Source: Cheiracanthium punctorium | Lineage: Eukaryota > Arthropoda > Arachnida > Araneae > Cheiracanthiidae | Length of the DNA stretch: 64,000 bases | Assembly (NCBI GenBank): GCA_038373885.1 | Contig: JAWZYV010013285.1 | Location: forward strand, 248,001-312,000 | Direction of reading: 5' to 3' | In this document: positions 56,084 through 64,000 of the stretch, in pieces | Numbering within the stretch: the first letter of the stretch is position 1 | Layout: each line of letters begins with the position of its first letter | The notes under the pieces: generated by a model | Seen by the model: only the letters and a program-made list of their open reading frames with translations | Told to the model about the DNA's origin: nothing | Database searches by the model: none | Made by a program: the position numbers and the translations under genes

Positions 56084-56961
56084 GTATGTAATATTATTAA
56101 CTTAGTTATTTTTACGATGGATTATCATTTCAAAAATATGGTTTGATAAATTTGATTCTTACTTATTGTATTGGCCTCATGCTGTTCCATTTATGACTTA
56201 TGCTATTATGGTCTATATGTATGTAAATATTAATGAAGAATCACCCTCTTTTTTTAAATTATATTTCAGTTCATACGCCGTCTATGTTTTACCTAAGAAA
56301 ATAATCTCAGCATTCAGAAATTTTACATTCTGAAGATCTTCATCCCTCCCCCCTTTCAACAGCATTTATATTTTTAAAAAAGTGTTTTTTAACAATCAGA
56401 AAAATCATAGTATCATAAATAATCGAAAAGCAGTTTATATTTTGTTCAAAATTCTCAAGTTGATCTTAAAAAAAACTACTTTGTTGTCAATTTTAAATCG
56501 GAGTGTTTAACAGTCTAAAAAAGACAAAACTTAAAAAAATTACAAATTAAAAAAAAAAATTAGGTTATTTTGTGTTGTACAGTTTAAAATCAACAATAAC
56601 AATAACATGTTGAATGGTGAAAAATATAAAATTGCTGCTCCCATGCTGTTTTTATCGATTCCTTTATATAGTAGGGTAGAGCCCAGAAAGTGTGGAGAGA
56701 ATATCTCTTTTGATATGCCACACAGCCGAAGCCCTACTATTTTGTTTGATTTTAATTATAATCCACTGTTTGTGGCTCCTGATGATGGTGACAGTGGTTA
56801 TAATTTCCGTTCCATTCTATTTTCACAATAATTATTCCACTTTATTTGGCTCAGCTTTTATTAATTTTTCAAATTGTGGTTTATTTTTCTTGCTTCTAGC
56901 TGTTATCTTTTTAATGCGAGGTATGTCTTCTTTGCAGTGTATTTTGTGTTTTACTTATTAG

Positions 56962-57001
<40 letters not shown>

Positions 57002-57307
57002 GTGGACTTTCCACGAGCTGGAATTCTAGGGGAGGCTCATACCAGCTAAACCCATTCAAGAAAGCTTGCCTTGGGCATCTCCTAAAACACACTTATTGGC
57101 AGATAGATGTATCTGGTGCTTTTGTATTACTCTTATCTTGTTTCTACTTAATTTTTTTTTACAACTACAGCTTTATTACTTACTTATTAGCAAGTTACTA
57201 CAGAAAATTTATATTTTGTTCAAAATTGGTGTTAAAATTTTTATTTGAAATCACTTTTATATGACTGTTTAACACTCAAAAGAACTGTACTTATAATTAC
57301 TTTCAAA

Positions 57308-57515
57308 GCTGCCAAGGTAGTGTAGTGGCTTAAAAACCATTCTATTATGCCTTGTGTCCAGGCATAATTCCTGGCTTGGGTGTTAAATTGTCCGTCTCTT
57401 CATAAGGGGTAATTCTGGCCACCCATTGGGCCCCCCCTTAATAAAATGGCTTGTGGTTCGGGCCTTAGTAGTGACAAAGGCTTGTGGCCAGAGCCCACCT
57501 ATTGGGGAAAAAATA
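57308..57515 (+). mobile_element. Possible tRNA-type SINE
   Basis: Starts GCTGCCAAGGTAGTGTAGTGGCTTAAA (A-box-like TAGTGTAGTGG), and is followed by GC-richer sequence unlike the surrounding intron with TTGTGGTTCGGGCC. No target duplication noted. Confidence 0.35.
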
Positions 57516-58549
57516 ATTACTTTCAAACCATGAATTGTATGTAAAGTTAGAATTTTAGCTTTTTGCTCATATGGCATTCGAAAGGTGGTTTTTAATCTGT
57601 AGCAGATGTCTTGTAGTGTTTTCTCACCACGGAGATTGTGACTAGATGTCAACTTAAATATGTACATTAAAGTTTGAAACACACATATCTTCTTTTTCTG
57701 CCGGAAAGGAAGACTGTTTTTCTTAGATAGAGGTAAGGAATTTTTTGAAAAGTATGGTGATCATTTTTTATTCTAGGGTCCTTGAAATATCAGAGATGAA
57801 CCTTGAAATCTTTTTAATGTGCTTCAATTTTTACTAACAGTTTTGATGGACACCTGGTTTCGGTTTTTGTCAATTCCCTTTTCTTTTCAAAGGTACAATT
57901 AATCGCTCATCAAATATTCTAATCTGTTTTTTAAATCATGCTATAAAAATAGAGTGCTACATGCTCTGTTATATAATGCATTAAGTTTTTGAATTTAATC
58001 ATTTTATTCATTCCTTCTTAAACGAAGCTAAATGACGTATGTTTATTTCTTACCCGCAAAATCATGCAAAAATGCTATTTTGGCAACTAAAATTTTGAAA
58101 ATGGCTACTAAACTGCTGACGTTTTTACATCCGTGAGGCTACTAAAGATACTATTTTTGCCTCCTGATATTGGTGGACAACCTGTATTATTTTCTTTACA
58201 GTGTCTAAAGGCTTGCAAATAGCTCTAACATTTGCAGCTACTACCTGCGCAATAGAAAGATTTTTCAGTCCTGGATAAGATCGGATAATCTCAGATCAGT
58301 CATTGTTGGTCTTTTCATACTATGTTCATAGAGAAAAAGTTAACCTTAAATTCATCAGTTTTAAAGACGTTCACTTGATAGCCACAAGTATAAGCTCTAA
58401 ATTTCCTATATCAGTTTTGGGAATAACTAATTAATTTTTCTAAAAATTACGCAGTTTGAAAGAAGCGTGTGAAACTTATTCTTCACAATATGAATCATTT
58501 ATTATTGAAAGGTATATTTATATGGGAAATTGACTTAAAGAAATTTTGG

Positions 58550-59612
58550 TACAGCTTTAGTATGGGTCCTTTGGCGCTTTTTTTTTTTTGGTGACTTTTT
58601 CTTGGCATGATAAAGGAAGCCATTATGGTATCCCCGCTCTTTGATGTGATCGGAAGTTAACATATGGTAAACCTAAACCCGGCGGTTTATTTCCAGAAAA
58701 TGGCTATGACAATGTGCTTTATGGTTTTATTTTAATGGCTTTACTTTACATTAAATTTTATTATTTAATTATATTTGAAATTTAAAATGGATGTTCAGGT
58801 TCATACTGACTGTTTATATACAGTTTTGTATGAATAAACATTCTTTTGATAGTATGTTTCAGGTTAATATTTCTGTTCTTGATTGTTTTTTTGTTAAGGG
58901 TAGAAGCAACAAATAATTACGTTATTAATATTTTATACAGTGAAATAATTTTAGATATTTTGATTTTATTATTCCATATTGCAATAATTTGGCGATTTTA
59001 ATCAAGGTATGAGATAAGCATTGTTTGTTGTTATTTGTTATGATTTCCTTTGTTTATTTTTTAAGGGTAGGAGCAACAAATAATTTCGTTATTAATATAA
59101 TATTTGATATTTTGATTTTATTATTTTAATATTACAATGATTTAGCGATTTTAATAAAGGTATGCGATAAGCATTGTTTGTTTATGTTTGTTATGATTTA
59201 AACTAGTTCTTTACTTTCGCATACGTAATCTTTTGTCAGAATGCTAAAATATATTTTAATTTTTTGTCTTTTTTATTTGTTATTTTTGTGAGGTATTGTC
59301 TGTAGAATATTATTTGTTTGCATTATTTAATTTATTCTACTAAAAAGAAGAGTGATAAAATTTTATTAAACCGATCTATATGTACTTGTAATCTGTGTAT
59401 AATTTATTTTTTCATAAAAATATTTAAAAGCCATTAAAATAAATCCTAGCAAAATTAACAGCGACGATCAATTATCTCGGAAACCAGCTCCATCCGATCC
59501 ACCCTATTGTTTACAATTGGCATCGGCAAGGCAAACTTGAGTTGATGACAAGATTTTGTCACCAAAACAAAAGAGCGCCAAAAAGGACCCATACTAAAGC
59601 TGTTCCGAAATT
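58550..59612. mobile_element. Element with inverted ends in MTPAP intron 3
   Basis: GGTACAGCTTTAGTATGGGT (about 58549) and its near complement ACCCATACTAAAGCTGTTCC (about 59588) form arms of roughly 60-70 bases with CCTTTxGGCGC inside both. The right arm continues into a GC-richer open segment (59455-59727, minus). Class unknown; ends not fixed. Confidence 0.4.
58896..59209. repeat. Tandem duplication, 167-base period
   Basis: AAGGGTAGAAGCAACAAATAA at 58896 and AAGGGTAGGAGCAACAAATAA at 59063, followed in both by TTATTAATAT..., GATATTTTGATTTTATTATT and GATAAGCATTGTTTGTT. Two copies, moderately diverged, with short indels. Confidence 0.8.
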
Positions 59613-60101
59613 TGGCTTCTCTGATCCGACACTGAAAAATATGATGCATTCCTATGCATTTAAGAGTTAATGATGATTTGGGACACTTTATACAAAAGGA
59701 TTTGGATGAGTACATGGTACACTGCAACCATGTAGGCTATAGTTCTTATTCCGTTAGTTATATTTCACATTCCTATTCTTTTTTTTTAAATAACTTATTT
59801 TCAAAAGATATTCTACAAAAAGTTATTTTAAGATTAACAATTGTGTACAGTCCTCCTCTATGACGTATTTAAGTAAAAATAATGGGTTGCTTAGCATCAG
59901 ATATAAAAAATCTGAAATCTGATCATTTTAAAAATATCTGTTTATAACATTGTTCGACTTCCTTACTCAAGGGTGGGCAAATGCCTACCCTTGCTGGCAG
60001 TGCCCATGTATGCGTATGTATTGATTTGCTATTGAAAATTCTCCAGATAAATTTGCATTGCTTAACTTATGCGAACATATAATCTTCTTTCTTGTTTTCA
60101 G

Positions 60102-60308
60102 TTATCAGAAGTAATCCAAGATATTTATGAATCTGAAACACTCACAGAAACAGATATTAGGTTAAGATTTTTACTGTGTTCCTTAATAAAGGATTCAATA
60201 TCTGGTCTTTTTCCACATTGTGATGTACTACCATTTGGTTCATCTGTAAATGGCATTGGAAGACGTGGCTGTGATCTTGACATTGTAATCAGGCTGTATC
60301 CCGAAAAG
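60102..60308 (+). CDS. MTPAP: Mitochondrial poly(A) polymerase, exon 4 (start of catalytic domain)
   Basis: Acceptor TTGTTTTCAG, 69 codons, donor AAG|GTTAAC, phase 0. Includes IRLRFLLCSLIKDSISGLFP, then PFGSSVNGIGRRGCDLDIVI. The G-S-S helical motif followed by D-L-D is the metal-binding signature of pol-beta-type nucleotidyltransferases; both aspartates of the first catalytic pair are present. The third catalytic Asp and the PAP-associated domain must lie in exons beyond 64000, since none was found in 60309-64000. Confidence 0.92.
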
Positions 60309-60792
60309 GTTAACAGTTTTTTTAATATTTAGTTGTGTTCAGAGTAATATAACTGTAACTTAGTGTGTCGCATTTCTTTTGAAATATTACATTACCGCTT
60401 AATACACCAGTTTCTTTTCTTTTTAATTAATGTTGTCTTAATGGTATGTGTAATGTAATTTGTACTTATAAGAATATAATTTTTATTATGTTGATAACAT
60501 ATTTTCATGTGAAGACAAGCAGAGTGAGTACAAAATAAGAGATAAAGTACAAATTTGTAGTGTTATAGCAATAAGAGAGAAAACCATGAAAGACTAAAGG
60601 GCTCGTATGGGCCTTTAAAATAAGTCTTTACATTTCAAAATGAGCATAGGCGCTCTTAAAAAGCCCTTAAATTTTGGGGAGGGGGGAAATTAAAAATGAC
60701 CAGTTTTTCTTCTATTGATGATTTAAAAAGTTCCTCTCTCATGAAGTCGGTTTGTTACTGTGCAGAACTGAGTCATCACAAAATTTAAAATA

Positions 60793-61799
60793 TGGGGAGT
60801 ATTCACCTGACGTCATAATTGTAAGAGCGCCACGCAGCGGTGAAATTCGTAAGCTAGTTTTGTACAGCAAAACCGTATCAGTGCGTTCATTTTAGGTAAA
60901 CAAGCGGTATATTTGAGGTTTAGCTTGACAAATAAGTTTTAATAATGTTGATGTGTGCCGAAATAAGTTGTAATAACCGTTCTGTGTGAAAAAATAATGT
61001 ATCGTATATCGGTTTTGCTCGTATAATTTTTAATAATGGATTAAAATACAAGTGACTTAACATTTGGTTTCGGTTTTCATCCAATAACTTTAAATAAAGG
61101 AGTAAAACTGCATGAGACTTTGTATTTTTGAAACTTCCCATTTTATTCAGCTGTTTTTAACAAAAATCTATTGTACCAAAAAGTTTGGCATTCCTTATTT
61201 TAATCAATAAATCGTTATGACACTGTTTGCTTTATAAAGTATTAAAGAGTACAAGCGTATACTTTTGTCTGATGAACAAGTAACTTAATCTTGGATATGT
61301 ATACAAATAATTCAGTATTTTAATATAAACCCATGTGCTTGCTTGCCTTCCCTTCCATGATAGTTCATTGATTGGATATTCGCCATACCATCATTTTTTT
61401 TACTAACAAGTCCAGTTGTAAAATGGTTGTGGAAGGGTTTTGAAGACTTGTAAGCAAGCTTTTTTTCACGTGTCGCAGAGATGAAGCTAAAACCAAATAG
61501 TTGCACTTGTCTATGTAAGTAATATGGAACCAAATACATATATTTTCCTTGTACGAATCATCAATATACGGATTAATCTATGCAATTTTGCCAATTTTAT
61601 TAGTATAATGCTTTTTAGTACTATCTTCCGAATTAATATAATAATTTGAATTCGTTTTTACAAAATTTTAATTGCTTTTAAATTAATAATATATCAGCTC
61701 ACAGCACAACTTCAGAGGTTTGTTTGTGCAAAGCTGTCATCTGCATTTCGAAACTAGTGTTGCCAGATACTAAAGTGTGACGTAGGTGAATACACCCTA
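60793..61799. mobile_element. TA-flanked non-autonomous DNA element in MTPAP intron 4
   Basis: Ends TGGGGAGTATTCACCTGACG and the complement of TAGGGTGTATTCACCTACGT, about 22 bp imperfect terminal repeats, with TA directly outside both ends (60791-60792, 61800-61801). No transposase found. Confidence 0.6.
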
Positions 61800-62405
61800 T
61801 AGTTTTCATTTAAGTAGTTTTCATCATTCAGCTAAAATACAGAAATTAAAACTGTATGAAATTCATAAAGCAAATTATTGAAGCGATCAAAGAGTTAACA
61901 TTCTGTAGGATGCTTATAGTTACCCTTAAAGAATATCTGTAGTAGATAAAATATTTAAAAAGTTCCCTTTATTTTCTTAGTAAAACTCATTTCTTTGGAT
62001 ATTATATTTTTCCTCCTAAATTTGTTTATTATTATTATTATTTTTAAAGACTTGTAGAAAAATTTATTCAACATTTTAAAGGTGCATCTAAACCTCAATA
62101 TTTAAATATTTAATAGAAATAGAACGTTTTATCCTTTTTGATTTAATATGTCAAACTCAAAATGAAATATTCAAAATTACTTAATTTAAAAACTATTAAT
62201 AATCAGTTAAAAGTTATAATTAGTTCAATATTCTGACACAGATATCCCAAAACATACTTCATAATAGTAATGTCTTGGAACAATTTACTATTAACCAAAG
62301 TCCCTAAATTTTGTTCTTTGACTAGAGTGGGAACCCTGAACAAGATGAATAATAAGGAAAAAGAATGGAATATTACAGAATGTCAAATAATGAAATGAAG
62401 ATAGT

Positions 62406-63184
62406 AGGGCTCGAAATAAGATTTGGAAGCTCACAGCATACGGGGAGCTTTTATAAGCTGGTAGCGAAAACTTAAATTCAGCTCACGGCAAAATCTTAAA
62501 TTTCAGCAAAAACTGTAAACTTCAGTTGCAATATATTTTTTTTTCCTGAATTTTAAATTAATTGAATTTGAAAAGTGTAGTGAGAAAAAGAAAGAAAAAA
62601 TGCTTCGCTTACTTTGTAAGCTTTCTGTAATTTCATATGAAACATTAAAATATACATCTGAGATAAAAAGAAATGATTAAATAATATATTGTAGATACTT
62701 TTAATTTCATTATTATCAAGTTAACAAAGACATCAATCATTACACAAGCAAAAATTGCCGTTGCCTCACGGACTACATAGCTAAAAAGAAGGCGTTCAAT
62801 CAAGATCACACATATGAAACCATTTTTGAACTGTTCGATCAGTCTTAAAATCTGAAAGCAAAGAACCTCCGCCCACATCCTCATTAAGGCTTCTTTTAAG
62901 GAGAGATGTACCATATGTCTTCAGTTTCTTTCTGCAACTTTGGCATTACATGGGCAAAAGAGTCAATTCGCTTGCCTTCATGTTCTTTAAAGCTTCACCC
63001 AAAATCTTCTTTTACAAGTTTTTTAAAATCTTTTTTTCTTAAAAATTGGTAATTCAAATTGGAGAAATAATGAAACATTTGATTTCGAATGCTCATGGCA
63101 AAGATTGCTGTGAAAACTTTTGATTGTCATGGCGATTTAAGCTAAGCTCATGTCATTTGCCATGGTTACCATGAATTGAGCCCT
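62406..63184. mobile_element. hAT-like MITE (AGGGCTCGAAAT ends)
   Basis: AGGGCTCGAAAT at the left and ATGAATTGAGCCCT at the right are imperfect complements, and both ends contain GCTCACGGCAAA / TTTGCCATGG-type motifs. The internal minus ORF 62645-62914 has no recognisable domain. Confidence 0.45.
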
Positions 63185-63345
63185 GGAGGATAATTTAGTT
63201 AAAATAATTTACTATCAGTAACTGTGGCAGAAAAAATTAACTAAAAACATATGAATAACAGTTAAAAGTCAGATGAACACATGCGAAATTATTGTTTATA
63301 TTTTCACCATTTTCTTTTATAATACCAGTTACATGCGTAAGAGTC

Positions 63346-63440
63346 AGTGGTGTAACTATACCATTAAGGCCCATGGCAAGTTCATTGGATGAGGCCCTCT
63401 CTCTGTTGGATGCTGCACCCCATTATTACTAAGCATACTA
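63346..63440. mobile_element. hAT-type terminal fragment
   Basis: CAGTGGTGTAACTATACCAT followed by AAGGCCCATGG is the kind of terminus seen in hAT MITEs. No right end identified before the window stops. Confidence 0.35.
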
Positions 63441-63956
63441 AAATGGGCAATATCTTTTTCTAACAAATATATTTAAATCTTGATACATTTTTAAAAAATT
63501 TGTGTATGTACTTTAGTAGGTAACTTAATTAAAAATTTTACTAAATTTTATAATAGTAAAAGTTAGAATCCTCCTGTGCTCTTGCCTGTGGCATCTTGTT
63601 CTCCTTCCACCCTATTGTTATGTGACTAGCAGTATAGTTGGTATTATGTACTTGTAAGTTGCAATACTCAAAATCAGAGAGAAAATGGTATAGGTATATT
63701 TAAAATAAAAGGACGGACTTGCTTTAAAATATTAAAAGGTTAAAAACACATTAAAATCCGACGGGTAGCAGCTTTCAATGGCAGCCACCACCTTCATCAG
63801 CCCTTGCTTCAGACTGCTCTGCTCTCTTCCTCAAAACTTCGCTCCATCCTGGATCAATTTGCGCATATGTCATGTCATTTACAGAGGCATCTGTAGTTAT
63901 GATCTGCAATGCTTCCATGTTAAGTGTGTAATAGTTATTTTTATAATTGACTAGAC

Positions 63957-64000
63957 CAGAGGTTCCCAAACTGTGTGCCACGGCACCCTGGGGTGCCGTG
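63957..64000 (+). mobile_element. hAT terminus running off the window
   Basis: CAGAGGTTCCCAAACTGTG followed by a CGGCACCC...GGGTGCCG hairpin is a terminal sequence widely found in animal hAT elements. The element continues to the right of 64000. Confidence 0.6.

Larger units (their letters stand above)
56084..60101 (+). other. MTPAP intron 3
   Basis: AT-rich. Contains a (TA)n microsatellite (56965-56996), a SINE-like segment (57308-57515), a 167-base tandem duplication (58896-59209) and an inverted pair (58550, 59612). ORFs at 56607 and 56692 overlap each other and look incidental. Confidence 0.65.

Noticed and set aside
56607..56961. Two overlapping ORFs in MTPAP intron 3
   Set aside because: Different frames over the same bases, hydrophobic low-complexity products, no splice phase fit with exons 3 and 4.
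63775..63981. 68-codon minus-strand ORF near the right edge
   Set aside because: Starts within a hAT terminus and shows no known domain; the C-terminal part (AQIDPGWSEVLRKRAEQSEA) looks plausible but cannot be supported from this window.

Overview
This is a gene-poor, AT-rich, intron- and transposon-laden animal nuclear window. The transposon set (hAT, Tc1/mariner, Helitron and tRNA-type SINE families) together with a secreted cysteine-rich protein gene suggests an arthropod, plausibly an arachnid. No sequence here proves the species. There are no prokaryotic genes, no CRISPR array and no rRNA or tRNA gene that I can support.

Two real protein genes are visible, both on the + strand. The first (exon at 90-152, main exon at 19168-20451) is predicted to encode a secreted, acidic, lysine-rich protein of about 448 residues with 19 cysteines, which I do not recognise. 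Its two exons join in phase across a ~19 kb intron full of transposons. The second is the 5' part of the mitochondrial poly(A) polymerase gene (MTPAP-like): exons at 47196-47421, 49314-49510, 55880-56083 and 60102-60308. They cover the presequence, the N-terminal domain and the start of the nucleotidyltransferase domain (GSS...DLD). The gene runs off the right edge; its second intron appears to be GC-AG.

Almost everything else is mobile DNA, much of it nested, and many insertions can be dated relative to one another because target-site duplications survive. 510-2803 is a long-TIR element. 3625-5111 is a small hAT MITE split by a Helitron-like element. 9229-10149 is an element with iterated subterminal motifs. 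10538-17375 is a Tc1-like element split by a mariner (10625-11275) and a 4.7 kb hAT-like element (12236-16921). 21891-24933 holds two Helitron-like copies and a MITE. 25480-26840 is a tandem-repeat family. 27099-29044 is a Helitron built almost wholly of a 156 bp tandem array. 30789-31441 is a likely solo LTR. 32992-41630 is the deepest nest: MITE within SINE within hAT within hAT within an older repeat. 43228-44492 is a 1.27 kb near-palindromic inverted repeat. 44868-46400 holds nested MITEs and a 49 bp minisatellite. 51278-53672, inside MTPAP intron 2, is a hAT remnant that keeps a readable transposase dimerisation domain and a decayed Helitron.

The most unusual material is the unrecognised secreted protein with its possibly frameshifted tail, the Helitron-to-satellite array with a dimeric higher-order pattern, the paired hAT-like elements that carry SINEs at the same internal sites, a family with 7 bp instead of 8 bp target duplications, and the long inverted repeat that could be transcribed as a hairpin.
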